A stretch of DNA of 49,021 bases from Nitrospiria bacterium. Lineage in GTDB: Bacteria; Nitrospirota; Nitrospiria; DASWJH01. The DNA lies in contig DASWJH010000066.1 in NCBI GenBank assembly GCA_036397255.1, positions 1 to 49,021 of the forward strand, given 5' to 3'. The translations under genes and the position numbers were made by a program. The notes under the pieces were generated by a model. That model searched no databases, was not told the origin of the DNA, and was given only the letters and a program-made list of their open reading frames with translations. Below are positions 26,275-35,440 of the stretch, one piece after another (within the stretch, counting starts at the first letter, position 1; each line of letters starts with the position of its first letter).

Positions 26275-26907
26275 ATGGCTATACGTATTCGTAGGGTTTA
26301 TACCAGAACAGGCGATCAGGGAACGACCTCATTGGTTGGAGGTAAGAGGGTCCCAAAAGACGCACAAAGGATTGAGGCCTATGGGTGTGTGGATGAACTC
26401 AACGCTATTGTGGGAATGACACGGGCGTTTAATCGAAAAATAAAGAGGGTAGAAGCCAAAGAGGTTGAAATTAAATTGAGGGTCATACAAAATGAATTGT
26501 TTGATGCGGGAAGTGAATTGGCAACTCCCCAAGAAGTTTTTATTAAGGGAATGCCCCAGATAGAAAAGGAACAAATCAGAAGGTTGGAACAGGAAATGGA
26601 TCTGTATCAAAAAGAGGTTTTGCCTTTAAAATCTTTTGTCCTTCCTGGTGGGGGAATTATCAGCAGCCTTTTACACCATTGTCGAACGGTTTGCCGAAGA
26701 ACGGAACGGGAGATTTTTCGTTTGGGAAATTCAGACAAAATAAACCCTCACGTTTTTATTTATATTAATCGATTAAGTGATTGGTTTTTTGTTCTTTCCA
26801 GATGGGTTTCGAAGCGATATGGAGAAAAGGAATCCCTTTGGGAAAGGGGGCTGAGTAAAGGTCCTCCTCTATTAAAAAGAAAAAAAAAACCTATTCGAAG
26901 AAAGTAA
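26275..26907 (+). CDS. Cob(I)alamin adenosyltransferase, PduO type
   Basis: The enzyme transfers adenosyl from ATP to cob(I)alamin to form coenzyme B12. The 210 residues show the PduO-type ATP loop TRTGDQGTTSLVGGKRVPKD (about 10-29), then RIEAYGCVDELNAIVG. LPGGGIISSLLHHCRTVCRRTERE carries the conserved Arg/Glu cluster, and the FIYINRLSDWFFVLSRW helix follows. A basic C-terminal tail of about 25 residues is a lineage-specific extension. The 3' end overlaps the convergent hypothetical gene by 17 bases. No B12 riboswitch is visible upstream. Confidence 0.92.
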   Translation: MAIRIRRVYTRTGDQGTTSLVGGKRVPKDAQRIEAYGCVDELNAIVGMTRAFNRKIKRVEAKEVEIKLRVIQNELFDAGSELATPQEVFIKGMPQIEKEQIRRLEQEMDLYQKEVLPLKSFVLPGGGIISSLLHHCRTVCRRTEREIFRLGNSDKINPHVFIYINRLSDWFFVLSRWVSKRYGEKESLWERGLSKGPPLLKRKKKPIRRK

Positions 26908-27265
26908 GATCCTCCCGGTCATTTAGGATCAGATAGGCCTCGCCCCATTGTTCCGGATTTGTGAGAGACCATTCCCCCTCCTTTTCTTGGTCCCCGTCAC
27001 CTATAGGCTTTAAGCGAAGCCCCCATGCCCCCCCAAAAACGAGAAACGCCTCACCATCTCCTGAATCCTCTACTTTTTGTGAATACGCGGGGCAAACTGG
27101 ATTTTCTGGGTCATCTGACCAACCGGTAATTTGACACAAGGTCCCTTCAGGATCTTGATCATACATTTTAACCTGCTTTATGGGTCGGGGAGGCCCCACT
27201 GTTTTAAAGCGAATTCCTTCGGCGGTTTCACAATTTGGATTTTCCTCGATATTTAAGATCATCAT
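26891..27265 (-). CDS. Hypothetical acidic protein
   Basis: The 124-residue, strongly acidic product has three Cys (about 12, 44 and 58) and WSDDPENPVCPAYSQK and GDGEAFLVFGGAWGLRL patches. AGGA lies five bases before the ATG. The 3' end overlaps the convergent adenosyltransferase. No family is recognised; a small soluble beta protein is likely from the alternation of hydrophobic residues. It is divergent from the AAA ATPase gene and shares the palindromic intergenic region with it. Confidence 0.55.
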   Translation of the reverse strand: MMILNIEENPNCETAEGIRFKTVGPPRPIKQVKMYDQDPEGTLCQITGWSDDPENPVCPAYSQKVEDSGDGEAFLVFGGAWGLRLKPIGDGDQEKEGEWSLTNPEQWGEAYLILNDREDLTFFE

Positions 27266-27386
27266 AAATTCCTATTCTCAAGGTATTGTAATCTTCCTTG
27301 TTCTTTTCAGTCAAGGTAGAGTAATATGAAAATTTTCAACTCAATGTATGGGATTGTTTTTTGGGGTAAATCTCCTTAGTCCCCCC

Positions 27387-27436
27387 CCAATCGGTTCTTT
27401 ATTAACAGGCCCTTTTAAAAGCGTGAAACCGATTGG
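27387..27436. repeat. 10-bp inverted repeat in a divergent promoter region
   Basis: CCAATCGGTT (27387-27396) is perfectly matched by AACCGATTGG (27427-27436) across 30 bases. It lies between the divergent starts at 27265 and 27505. It could be a paired operator or an RNA hairpin in the leader of the ATPase gene. Confidence 0.5.
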
Positions 27437-27504
27437 AAAAAAGAATAGTAGAGAAAAACTTTGTATCCATCAAAGGTCCCAAATATGAGGGAACTTTTTA
27501 AAAA

Positions 27505-28473
27505 ATGGGAAGGGAAGAGGCACAATACTTTGGAAGGGAGGGAATAGCCCGGACCCTTTTGGTGGGAACGATGGAAGGAAAGTCTTTTCTGGTTTCCGGA
27601 GGTCCTTTTCTGGGAAAAACCGCTCTTTTGCAACAGGTCTATAGAAATTTGATCGATAAAGGACCCGCCTTCGATAAATTTCCACCTATTCCGGTTTATC
27701 TATCCCTTCGGGATAGGCCCAATTGGACCCTCACTTCGTTGTCCGATTCTTTGTGCCGATTGGTGGAACGGACCCGACCGAAAGGCCTGGGGTTTGATCA
27801 TTTAATTTTATTGTTGGATGATTGTGAATTTTTTATCGACCACCCGGGCCAAGATTTGATAAAGCGGTTGAGGGGTCCTTTAGGATTATCTTATTTGTGT
27901 GTTCCCTGGAGTATTGTGTGGGCGGGGAATATTGAATGGTATAAAAAATTTTTGGAAGAAAAAAGTCCTATTGGAGAAAAAGTGCGGCTGGTACCCCTCG
28001 CCGTTTTTACGGAGAAAGAGGCCCGTTCCATGTTGGATGGCATCATTCCTTCCAATAGGGTATCGTTTTCTCAACAGCAGGTATTTGATTTAACCGGGAA
28101 ACACCCATTTCTTCTCCATTCCATCATTGAAACTTTGTGCCAAACCGGAAAATCCTCTTTGGATATGATTTTAGAGAAATGTTCTCCTCAGTGGGAGGCA
28201 TGGTGTCAGCGCTGTTTTGACCACCTCAGGCAAGATATTGAAAAAAACACCCTGGTGGGAATTTTATACTTTCTCATTGAAAAGGGGGGGCCGGTGAATC
28301 CATCAATGGTTGGAAAAAAATTCGATTTGGAAAACCCAAAACCTTTTTTGGATAAACTGTGTATTTTGGGTCTTTTGGAACGCACGCTTCTAAATGGGGA
28401 AGCCATTGTTTGGGCCGGATGCGGTTTCTTTAATCAATGGTTTTTGCGGGTTGTCACCCAAACCAGAAAATGA
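27505..28473 (+). CDS. AAA-type ATPase with winged-helix C-terminus
   Basis: The 322-residue product starts with FGREGIARTLLVGTMEGKS, the FGRE box that precedes P-loop domains of the AAA_16/Orc1 type. Walker A is GGPFLGKTALL (about 33-43) and Walker B is LILLLDDCE (about 108). A sensor-like stretch (YLCVPWSIVWAGN) follows. The C-terminal third (KNTLVGILYFLIEKGGPVNP, then FLDKLCILGLLERTLLNGEAI) looks like a winged helix. It has no fused toxin or nuclease domain. Such standalone ATPases occur in DNA-handling, signalling and conflict systems. The ribosome binding site is weak. Confidence 0.7.
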   Translation: MGREEAQYFGREGIARTLLVGTMEGKSFLVSGGPFLGKTALLQQVYRNLIDKGPAFDKFPPIPVYLSLRDRPNWTLTSLSDSLCRLVERTRPKGLGFDHLILLLDDCEFFIDHPGQDLIKRLRGPLGLSYLCVPWSIVWAGNIEWYKKFLEEKSPIGEKVRLVPLAVFTEKEARSMLDGIIPSNRVSFSQQQVFDLTGKHPFLLHSIIETLCQTGKSSLDMILEKCSPQWEAWCQRCFDHLRQDIEKNTLVGILYFLIEKGGPVNPSMVGKKFDLENPKPFLDKLCILGLLERTLLNGEAIVWAGCGFFNQWFLRVVTQTRK

Positions 28474-28548
28474 TAAAATGTTTTTGTTTTATCCTGGTTC
28501 GGAAAGGGAAAACGGGGTGGCTTTACCAAAGCAGGAAGGAACTTTAAG

Positions 28549-28848
28549 ATGGACGGGGTTGCCAAAGACAAACAAAAAACAATTGAAACCCAAATTGGAA
28601 ATCCATTTAAAATTAGGATATGGGAAGATCGGGACAGGGGAGAAGCCTGGGCACCGATCTTCGATGAAGAGGCGTTTATCCTATTAGATGATGATTATCA
28701 GGAAACATCAACATACAATGCTGGAATGAGGGGATTAGAGTTTGAAGCCTTAAAAATTGGAGATTTTGAAATTGTTTTTGAAAAGCGTTTGGGCTGGAAG
28801 TTTACCGCTGAAAATCGAAAACGGTTTTCAATTCATGTACTGGGGTAA
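28549..28848 (+). CDS. Possible chagasin-like (I42) protease inhibitor fold
   Basis: This 99-residue product has the layout of inhibitor family I42: GNPFKIRIWEDRDRGEAW (first loop, where chagasins have NPTTGY-W), YNAGMRGLEFEALKIGDFE (second GxGG-like loop) and FEKRLGWKF (third RPW-like loop). All three loops are altered, so cysteine-protease inhibition cannot be assumed. AAGGA lies nine bases before ATG 28549. There is no signal peptide. It follows the AAA ATPase by 75 bases on the same strand and may share its transcript. Confidence 0.5.
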   Translation: MDGVAKDKQKTIETQIGNPFKIRIWEDRDRGEAWAPIFDEEAFILLDDDYQETSTYNAGMRGLEFEALKIGDFEIVFEKRLGWKFTAENRKRFSIHVLG

Positions 28849-28881
28849 ATTTTTTTTTAAAACAGGTTTCCATGCAAAAAC

Positions 28882-29631
28882 TTATTCACTTTTATAAATG
28901 AAGTTTGCTGGAAGAATGTTTATTAATTTATGAAAGGATTTATTTAATAAATTGTGGTCTTTCGACTCCAGAGTTAAGAGGACTTTATAGTTTTCTTGAT
29001 TTAGGTGAGGATAGGATCCCAGCAGAAGTTCAGGAAATTCCTCCACTAGCTGATCTAGGATATGGGCGATTTCTTCTTCGTAAGCATTAACAAAAATCCG
29101 TTTGATAGAAAAGGGCATGCTTTGAAAACGGCTCTTGATTAAGGTAAATTTTTTTTGCATAATTATAGGGACCCCGGGTAGGATGAAAATATTTTCCAGA
29201 TTGAGGACAGGGAATTTTCCGTTTTCCCCAAAAATCAGAACTGTTCCCTCAGGGACTTGAGCGAGTTTTTGTTGGGCCATGTTTAAAGAATTTCCATACC
29301 GTTCATGAAGGATTTGTAATAAGTCTGGATGAGGAAAAAGGCCCCGGGAGAGCCCTTTGGCAATTCCTTTTATGGTAACGTCATCATGTGTCGGTCCTAC
29401 CCCCCCGCAGGTAAAAACCCAGGAGAATTGTTTTGAGGCCTGTTCTATTTCCCTTGCAATTTCATCCTCAAGATCCTGGAGAATAGTGACCTTACTCACA
29501 GTGACACCCAGTTTTCGGAGTTCGAGACATAGAAACTTTGAATTTGAATCTTCCGTTTTTCCAGAAAGAATTTCGTTCCCTATAATAAGAATAGATGCGG
29601 TAGGGTGGTTTTTGAAATGAGAGGAAACCAT
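28882..29631 (-). CDS. CinA N-terminal-domain (molybdopterin-binding fold) protein
   Basis: About 249 residues. The MoaB/CinA fold is shown by ASILIIGNEILSGKTEDSNSKFLCLELRKLGV and FTCGGVGPTHDDVTIKGIAKGL. The C-terminal deamidase domain of full CinA is absent. Solo CinA-N proteins are sometimes ADP-ribose/NAD-related pyrophosphatases, but activity here is not shown. ATG 29631 is chosen; a TTG nine bases upstream would add three residues. The gene is divergent from the Cys-pair protein, with only about 30 bases between starts. Confidence 0.8.
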   Translation of the reverse strand: MVSSHFKNHPTASILIIGNEILSGKTEDSNSKFLCLELRKLGVTVSKVTILQDLEDEIAREIEQASKQFSWVFTCGGVGPTHDDVTIKGIAKGLSRGLFPHPDLLQILHERYGNSLNMAQQKLAQVPEGTVLIFGENGKFPVLNLENIFILPGVPIIMQKKFTLIKSRFQSMPFSIKRIFVNAYEEEIAHILDQLVEEFPELLLGSYPHLNQENYKVLLTLESKDHNLLNKSFHKLINILPANFIYKSE

Positions 29632-29659
29632 TTTGTTCAATTCAAGAAAGGGAGGCCCA

Positions 29660-29890
29660 GTGCGTTATTCTAAACCCAAGCGGGAAACTTTTGAATCCCT
29701 TCGAGCGGCTTCTCTGTTTTGCCAAAAATGTTCTCAGGCCGTGCCGGTTCGTGAAAAACTATTGTTGGTGCTTCCAGATGGTCAGCTGTTTGAATATCTC
29801 TGTAAGTATTGTGCTTCTTCGGTTGGAACGCGAAAGGAAAAGGTCCGTCAAGAAATAAAAATTCTTAAACCGGGAACCCCCAGTAGTTAG
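29660..29890 (+). CDS. Small protein with two Cys pairs
   Basis: GTG 29660 has GGGAGG just upstream and is preferred over the ATG at 29633, which would add nine residues. The roughly 76-residue product has CQKC and CKYC pairs 36 residues apart, which look like a small zinc ribbon, and otherwise a charged sequence. No family is recognised. The start region is shared with the divergent CinA-domain gene. Confidence 0.6.
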   Translation: MRYSKPKRETFESLRAASLFCQKCSQAVPVREKLLLVLPDGQLFEYLCKYCASSVGTRKEKVRQEIKILKPGTPSS

Positions 29891-30071
29891 CCCGTTCAAT
29901 TTTTAGGGATCATATGCTTTCCCGGGAAAGGATGTCAAGAGGGGGTTGACAAGAAAAGGTTATCCAAAAAAGATCCTAAACAGGTTCGTTTGAAGGGCCC
30001 AAAATAACTTGACTTTGGAAAGATCTCATTGTAGGGTGTTGGAAGTTTATCTTCAGGGAGAGACACAAAGA

Positions 30072-31034
30072 ATGAAACCCGAAAAATTGATTTTAGCAAA
30101 ACCCCGTGGTTTTTGTGCCGGTGTGGAAAGGGCGATTGATGTTGTGGAGATAGCTCTTCAGATCTACCCTGGCCCTATCTATGTTCGAAGGGAAATTGTA
30201 CATAACAGCCACGCGGTGAAAGAGCTTCATGCCAAAGGGGCTGTTTTTGTGGATGAGTTAGAAGAGGTTCCCGAAGGTGCCCGGGTAATTTTTTCCGCTC
30301 ATGGGGTTTCTCCTGAGGTTCGAGAATATGCCGAAGAAAAAAAGCTAAAGGTCATAGACGCCACCTGCCCTTTAGTAACCAAAGTGCATCATGAAGCAGT
30401 TCGTTATGCGAAGGAAGGCCATACCATTTTTTTGGTTGGGCACGAAGGCCATGATGAGGTCATTGGAACCATGGGTGAAGCTCCCGAGAATATCCGTTTG
30501 GTTGGAAATGCGGAAGAGGCGATGACATTGAGCGTTCCTAATCCTGATAAAGTTGCAGTGATTACCCAAACGACCTTGAGCGTTGATGATACAAAAGAAG
30601 TGGTTTCAGCCTTGAAAGAGCGTTTTCCTGCACTCAATGCACCTGCCAAAGAGGATATTTGTTATGCCACCCAAAACCGACAAACCGCTGTAAAACAGAT
30701 TGCCCATGAAGCGGAATTGGTTCTCGTCCTGGGGTCTTCAAACAGTTCCAATTCAAATCGTTTAAGAGAAGTAGCAGAAGCCGCGGGTGCAAAATCTTAC
30801 CTCATTGATGATGTCAGAGGAATCAATCCAGACTGGTTGAATGGGGTACGATGTGTTGGAATTACGGCCGGTGCGTCGGCTCCCGAACATCTGGTTGAAG
30901 AAGTGATTTCCTTTTTTAAAGAAATGGGCGTTTCGGATATCCGGGAGGTGGAGGCCATTAAGGAAGAGGTTAGTTTTGCGTTGCCCCCGGAGCTCCTAGA
31001 GGAAAAAGATCCCATCTCCTTTCACAATTCCTAA
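30072..31034 (+). CDS. ispH: 4-hydroxy-3-methylbut-2-enyl diphosphate reductase
   Basis: IspH is the last enzyme of the MEP isoprenoid pathway and carries an iron-sulfur cluster. The three ligand Cys are at about 15 (KPRGFCAGVERAID), 99 (DATCPLVTKVH) and 197 (EDICYATQNRQ). Substrate residues are seen in EIVHNSHAVKELHAKGAVF, SAHGVSPEV and LVGHEGHDEVIG. ATG 30072 (MKPEKLILAKPRGFC) is the natural start; a TTG 63 bases upstream in the same frame would add an unlikely 21 residues. The length of about 320 residues is normal. Confidence 0.96.
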   Translation: MKPEKLILAKPRGFCAGVERAIDVVEIALQIYPGPIYVRREIVHNSHAVKELHAKGAVFVDELEEVPEGARVIFSAHGVSPEVREYAEEKKLKVIDATCPLVTKVHHEAVRYAKEGHTIFLVGHEGHDEVIGTMGEAPENIRLVGNAEEAMTLSVPNPDKVAVITQTTLSVDDTKEVVSALKERFPALNAPAKEDICYATQNRQTAVKQIAHEAELVLVLGSSNSSNSNRLREVAEAAGAKSYLIDDVRGINPDWLNGVRCVGITAGASAPEHLVEEVISFFKEMGVSDIREVEAIKEEVSFALPPELLEEKDPISFHNS

Positions 31035-31110
31035 GAACCTTCTTGAAGGGGCTTGTCTCACCTCCCAGTTCCTGGTTGTCCCTTGAAATATAAATAACAG
31101 GAGCTTTCTA

Positions 31111-32388
31111 ATGAAGGTTGTATGCGTTTTTTATTTTTCCTTCCTATTTTTCTTTTTATTTTATGACAACGGTACCACCCTGGCTACCCAGGTGGATGAA
31201 AACCAAATCAAATCCGACCTTTTCGCTTACCTTCGGGAAACCGATGAAGAAAAAACCAAACATTTAAGGAGTGAACTTTTAAAAAATTCCTTTTCTGATC
31301 TAAGGGGTGCCCTGCAAACCTTAAAACCCTCTGGACCCCTCAGGACCGGCAGTTTTCCTCATGAGAAATTAAAAGTGGGGAAGATTGAACAAGATTATTC
31401 TCTTTTTATTCCTCAGGATTATTCGCATCAAACACCTCAACCCGTGGTCATCCTTCTTCATGGAACAGGTTTTACGGGGTCCGCTTATTTGGACCGATGG
31501 GTATCCCGTTTTGGATCTGAGTTTATGGTGGTGTGTCCTACTATTTCAATGGGTGAGTGGTGGACTCCTGGAGCCGAAAAATTTATCCTTGCTCTGATAA
31601 AGGAATTAATGTTGAACTATCGATTGGACATGAACCGTATTTTCTTGGGAGGTATGTCTAGTGGGGGAGTTGGGACCCTTTTAATCGGTTCCAATCATTC
31701 CGATCTTTTTGCTGGCCTTTTTCCAATGTCAGGAGCTTTTCCAAAGGTTCTTTTCCCCCTTTTGGATAATTTAAATCCCACCCCCATGTACCTTCTTCAT
31801 GGATCTAAGGACCGGGTGATGCCTCCAAAATTCAGCCAAGGGGTTAGCAAATATATGAAGGAAAAAAAGTTAAATGTCCTTTACCGGGAGCATCATTATG
31901 AACATCCCCAAGCCGGCGGCCATTTTTTTCCCGAAGAAGAGACCCAAGCTCTTTTCAAATGGTTGGCTAAACAGACCCGACCCTCCCTAAACCAAAACCT
32001 TTCCATTGTTCATGATCGTGATCATATCGGACGAAACAATTGGATCCGTGTTCGAAGAGTGGAAGATGTTGCCTCTTTTTGGGCTTCCTATACTGATCGG
32101 TCTGAAGGGGAGGCTATTAAAGCAGGACAATTTGCACGGCTCCGGGGAGAGGTGTTTGGGGAAAATCGGTTAGAGATTACGACTGAGCGGATCCGTGAAT
32201 TTGAGGTGCTGCTTTCTGACCAATTGGTCAATTTTGAAAAACCCGTTGTCATCAAGGTAAACGGATCGATCCGGTTTCAAGATATTGTTAAACCCGATCC
32301 AAGGGTTTTCTTAAAAGAAGCTTATGATTGGCCGGACCCCGCGAGAACCGTTTGGGCGGTGGTCCCCATATCTTTAGGATCCCTTTAG
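31111..32388 (+). CDS. Exported esterase/PHB-depolymerase-like hydrolase
   Basis: A signal peptide (residues 1-25) leads into an alpha/beta hydrolase domain of the esterase D/PHB depolymerase type: VVILLHGTGFTGSAYLDRW, nucleophile elbow LGGMSSGGVG, acid HGSKDRVMPP and His in HPQAGGHFFPEE. A C-terminal extension of about 110 residues (from SLNQNLSIVHDRDHIGRNNW) has no recognised family and may bind substrate. The ATG has AGGAG eight bases upstream. It begins a run of four same-strand genes that are mostly exported or membrane. The ester substrate is unknown. Confidence 0.78.
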   Translation: MKVVCVFYFSFLFFFLFYDNGTTLATQVDENQIKSDLFAYLRETDEEKTKHLRSELLKNSFSDLRGALQTLKPSGPLRTGSFPHEKLKVGKIEQDYSLFIPQDYSHQTPQPVVILLHGTGFTGSAYLDRWVSRFGSEFMVVCPTISMGEWWTPGAEKFILALIKELMLNYRLDMNRIFLGGMSSGGVGTLLIGSNHSDLFAGLFPMSGAFPKVLFPLLDNLNPTPMYLLHGSKDRVMPPKFSQGVSKYMKEKKLNVLYREHHYEHPQAGGHFFPEEETQALFKWLAKQTRPSLNQNLSIVHDRDHIGRNNWIRVRRVEDVASFWASYTDRSEGEAIKAGQFARLRGEVFGENRLEITTERIREFEVLLSDQLVNFEKPVVIKVNGSIRFQDIVKPDPRVFLKEAYDWPDPARTVWAVVPISLGSL

Positions 32389-32443
32389 GTTTTCATAAGT
32401 TTTGTTAAGGATCATAAAAAATTAGACTCAAGGAGGAATTGGC

Positions 32444-33121
32444 ATGATGAAATATGAAAATAAAAAAGAAGAGATTAAAGTTTCAGATGAACCAAAGGCA
32501 CGTGAGCTTCTTCGTCAAGCTTTTGAAAATACCTATCGGTGGACAAAAGAATTTAAAGGTTTTTCTGCTGATTTGACTGTGGTGGACAACGGAAAAAGTT
32601 TTTCCGGGAATGTTACGGTACAGACCCCGCAGGAAGTGAACCTCTCCCTTCCTGATGAAGCCCTTCAAACTTGGGCACAAGGACAAATTGGAATGATGGC
32701 TGTTCATCGGGGTCCCCGGCAATTTGAAGAGTCCGATGGCCGTTATGTTTTAACCCTGGGGGGAGATGATCATAACCCCTTGGGACAACTGCTTCTGATT
32801 CACGGGGACGGGCTCAAATCCAAATATCGAATTAGAAATGGGCAAATCACTCAGATTAATCGAAGCATGGGACCCGTCCGATTTACCATTAATGTTGAAG
32901 ATTCCTTAAAAACTCTGAACGGAAAACATTTGACCACTCGGTACACGGTATTTTATTTTAACCCACAAGATCATTCTATAAAGCAGGTTGAGAGTTATAC
33001 CGATCACCATGCCATTATCGATACCCTTTACCTCCCCGGAAAAAGACGAATCATCTTTGTAGAGGGGGGTGAGGTTAAGGTAAAAACGATGGTATTTGAG
33101 GGCCACAGGTTCTTGTCATAA
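32444..33121 (+). CDS. DUF3386 family protein
   Basis: The 225-residue protein matches DUF3386, known mainly from cyanobacteria and Nitrospira-like bacteria: KARELLRQAFENTYRWTKEF, KGFSADLTV, then FTINVEDSLKTLNGKHLTTRYTV and VESYTDHHAIIDTLYLP. The predicted fold is a beta-rich sandwich. No signal peptide is present. AAGGAGG lies seven bases before ATG 32444. The biochemical role of the family is unknown. It sits between the exported hydrolase and a small membrane protein. Confidence 0.8.
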   Translation: MMKYENKKEEIKVSDEPKARELLRQAFENTYRWTKEFKGFSADLTVVDNGKSFSGNVTVQTPQEVNLSLPDEALQTWAQGQIGMMAVHRGPRQFEESDGRYVLTLGGDDHNPLGQLLLIHGDGLKSKYRIRNGQITQINRSMGPVRFTINVEDSLKTLNGKHLTTRYTVFYFNPQDHSIKQVESYTDHHAIIDTLYLPGKRRIIFVEGGEVKVKTMVFEGHRFLS

Positions 33122-33156
33122 GGATTGTCATTTACGATTTTCGTTGAATTTGCCGG

Positions 33157-33363
33157 ATGTCTAATAATCAAATTTTTGGTTTAATATTGGCTTTTTTCGG
33201 GGTTTTTGATTTTTTCCTCTTACCAATGTTATTTCAAAGGTTGTGGAAAAAAGCCCAAGTGGACCCGACGTGGGGTAGGGCCGCAATGATCCTGGTCCGG
33301 GCCGCGGGTGTCATTCTCATATTTTTTGGGATCTCATATTATTTTTTTGGGCAACTTGAATAA
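33157..33363 (+). CDS. Small membrane protein, two predicted helices
   Basis: The 68-residue product has two hydrophobic segments, about residues 6-27 (FGLILAFFGVFDFFLLPMLF) and 44-65 (MILVRAAGVILIFFGISYYF), separated by a basic loop containing WKKAQVDPTWGR. I do not recognise a family. It fits the membrane-associated context of its neighbours. Confidence 0.6.
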   Translation: MSNNQIFGLILAFFGVFDFFLLPMLFQRLWKKAQVDPTWGRAAMILVRAAGVILIFFGISYYFFGQLE

Positions 33364-33436
33364 TTCCTTTCAATGAGTCAATGACCCACCTTTTTAGATA
33401 ATCAGGGTTTTTCCAGTTTTTTTAGGGTAAGTCAAA

Positions 33437-35440
33437 ATGAAGAGATTAAAACCCAGGGTTCGAGTTAAACGAAGGAATATTCAAATTTTCGGTTGGGTCC
33501 TTTTCCTTTGTTTGTCCACTATGGGATTTCCCCAGGGGTGCGAGGGACCTCCTCTTCAACAACTCACCCAATTTAAATATCTTGCCGACCAGGAAGGTTT
33601 TGATCAACCTCAACAAGGGGAAGTCACTTTGTATCGAACCAATGGACCCGTTGGAGGGGGCAGTGTCCAAGCACTTGCAAAAGGACCGGATGGGACTATT
33701 TATGCAAGTATTTTCGGGGATGGCATTTACAGAAGTATGGATGAGGGAGATTCCTGGAAAGCGGTAAAAAAGGGTCTCAAGGATCTTTTTATTTTGAGCC
33801 TTATGGTAGGGCCGGACCATACAGTTTACGCTGGAGGCATACGAGGTGGGGTTTTTATCAGTCATGATCAAGGGGCAAAATGGGTTTCTAGTAACGACGG
33901 ATTAACCAATACCCAGATCCCGGTTCTGGTTATGGATCAAAATCAAGATATTTATGCGGGAACAGGTAAAGGGGTTTTTATCAGTCAAGATGGGGGAAAA
34001 CGCTGGAGTCCGGCAAATAAAGGTTTAGAAATGGACCTTGTGCGGTCAATTGCTGTGTCTCAGGAAGGAACCATTTTTGCCGGAACGGCCGGCGGGGGAA
34101 TGTTTAGAAGTGGAGATAGAGGGAAAAATTGGGTAAAAATGAATCAAGGTTTAAGGGATGACGAGGGTCTCCGGGAGAATTTTATTCGGGTTCTTACCTT
34201 TGATGAAAAAAGGAAAGCCCTGTTTGCCGGGACTTTTGGTGGCGGGATTTTCCAAACCCCCACCCAAGGAGAGGTTTGGGAGGACCTGAATAGGGGACTA
34301 GGTAATTTGTCGATTCGGGGGATTATACTTTCTGGGGAACACAGTATTTATGTTGGAACAGGACAGGGGGTATATAACAGTTCAAATCGTGGGAAAGATT
34401 GGAACCTGATTAGTCAAGGAATGGAAGAGGATAGTGTTCAAAGTATGCTTTTAGGGAAAAATGAAACTCTTTTTGTTGGAACTCCCGTAGGAATGTATAG
34501 GAAAAAGGTTGGTGAAAAAGATTGGGAATATCTTCATAAGGGGCTTTTATATCAGGTAGTTCAATCAGTGGCGGTAAACGAAGAACGGGGGTATTATGCT
34601 GCCACCGGAGGGGGGGGAGTTTATCACACAAAAGATTTTGGGAATTTATGGTTCCAGATGAATCAAGGTTTAAAAACATCGGAGGTTTTTTTTCTGGCTC
34701 ATGACCGATCACGTACTCTTTATGCGGGAACCAATGCAGGAGTTTACCTGGCCAATCGGGCCAAAAGGAAATGGATTCTTTTAGATGAAGGGTTAGGGCC
34801 CCAGGCGATTAATTCGTTTATCATCACCGGGGATGACGTTTTGTTTGTGGGAACAGCCAAAGGGTTGTTTAGCCGTAGTGCTTCTGGGGTTTCCTGGAAT
34901 CCGGTGGAAATAGAGGGTGAGCAGAAAAAAATAAAAGGCCTTTCAATGGATTCTGACGGGTTTCTTTATGGTGTGGGGGAGCAGGATATTTTTAAAAGAG
35001 AAAAAGGGAATGAATGGACCAAAATTCTTTCAAACCCACTTCCAAAAGACATTGCTGGAGTTTCTGTAGTGAATGATGTTTTTTATGCCTGGAACCAGAA
35101 GGCCGTTTTCAAGGGTGAGCTGAATAATAAGGGACGCTTGGGTTGGAAAGATATCAGCCTTTCTTTCGATTCCTCCCTTTCTTTTTTGACCCTTGCCGTT
35201 AGGGAAACAACAAAAAATAGCATTCTTTATCTTGGAACGACCAAAGGATTATTTTGGAGTAAGGACGGTGGAACCGTGTGGAAGAAAGCAAAGGGGTATC
35301 TTCCTGATGCTCCGATTTATAGCATTTCGGTTCCCTCTGACGGTATCCTTCTTGTGGGAACTGGGGATCGGGGTGTAATGATTGGGGCAGATTTGGTCTC
35401 TGGGAACCTTCTGCTTGGAGGGTTTTCACAAAAGTTGTAA
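33437..35440 (+). CDS. Exported BNR/YCF48-type repeat beta-propeller protein
   Basis: A hydrophobic signal (about 18-36) precedes some dozen BNR-like repeats with the S/D-x-D-x-G-x-x-W pattern: IYRSMDEGDSWKAVKKGL, VFISHDQGAKWVSSNDGL, VFISQDGGKRWSPANKGL, MFRSGDRGKNWVKMNQGL, VYNSSNRGKDWNLISQGM and others. The 667 residues would form one or two beta-propellers. Such proteins resemble sialidase folds and the photosystem assembly factor YCF48, but no sialidase catalytic set is visible. A similar protein follows at 35598, so the pair probably arose by duplication. The role (surface or periplasmic binding) is inferred. Confidence 0.75.
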   Translation: MKRLKPRVRVKRRNIQIFGWVLFLCLSTMGFPQGCEGPPLQQLTQFKYLADQEGFDQPQQGEVTLYRTNGPVGGGSVQALAKGPDGTIYASIFGDGIYRSMDEGDSWKAVKKGLKDLFILSLMVGPDHTVYAGGIRGGVFISHDQGAKWVSSNDGLTNTQIPVLVMDQNQDIYAGTGKGVFISQDGGKRWSPANKGLEMDLVRSIAVSQEGTIFAGTAGGGMFRSGDRGKNWVKMNQGLRDDEGLRENFIRVLTFDEKRKALFAGTFGGGIFQTPTQGEVWEDLNRGLGNLSIRGIILSGEHSIYVGTGQGVYNSSNRGKDWNLISQGMEEDSVQSMLLGKNETLFVGTPVGMYRKKVGEKDWEYLHKGLLYQVVQSVAVNEERGYYAATGGGGVYHTKDFGNLWFQMNQGLKTSEVFFLAHDRSRTLYAGTNAGVYLANRAKRKWILLDEGLGPQAINSFIITGDDVLFVGTAKGLFSRSASGVSWNPVEIEGEQKKIKGLSMDSDGFLYGVGEQDIFKREKGNEWTKILSNPLPKDIAGVSVVNDVFYAWNQKAVFKGELNNKGRLGWKDISLSFDSSLSFLTLAVRETTKNSILYLGTTKGLFWSKDGGTVWKKAKGYLPDAPIYSISVPSDGILLVGTGDRGVMIGADLVSGNLLLGGFSQKL

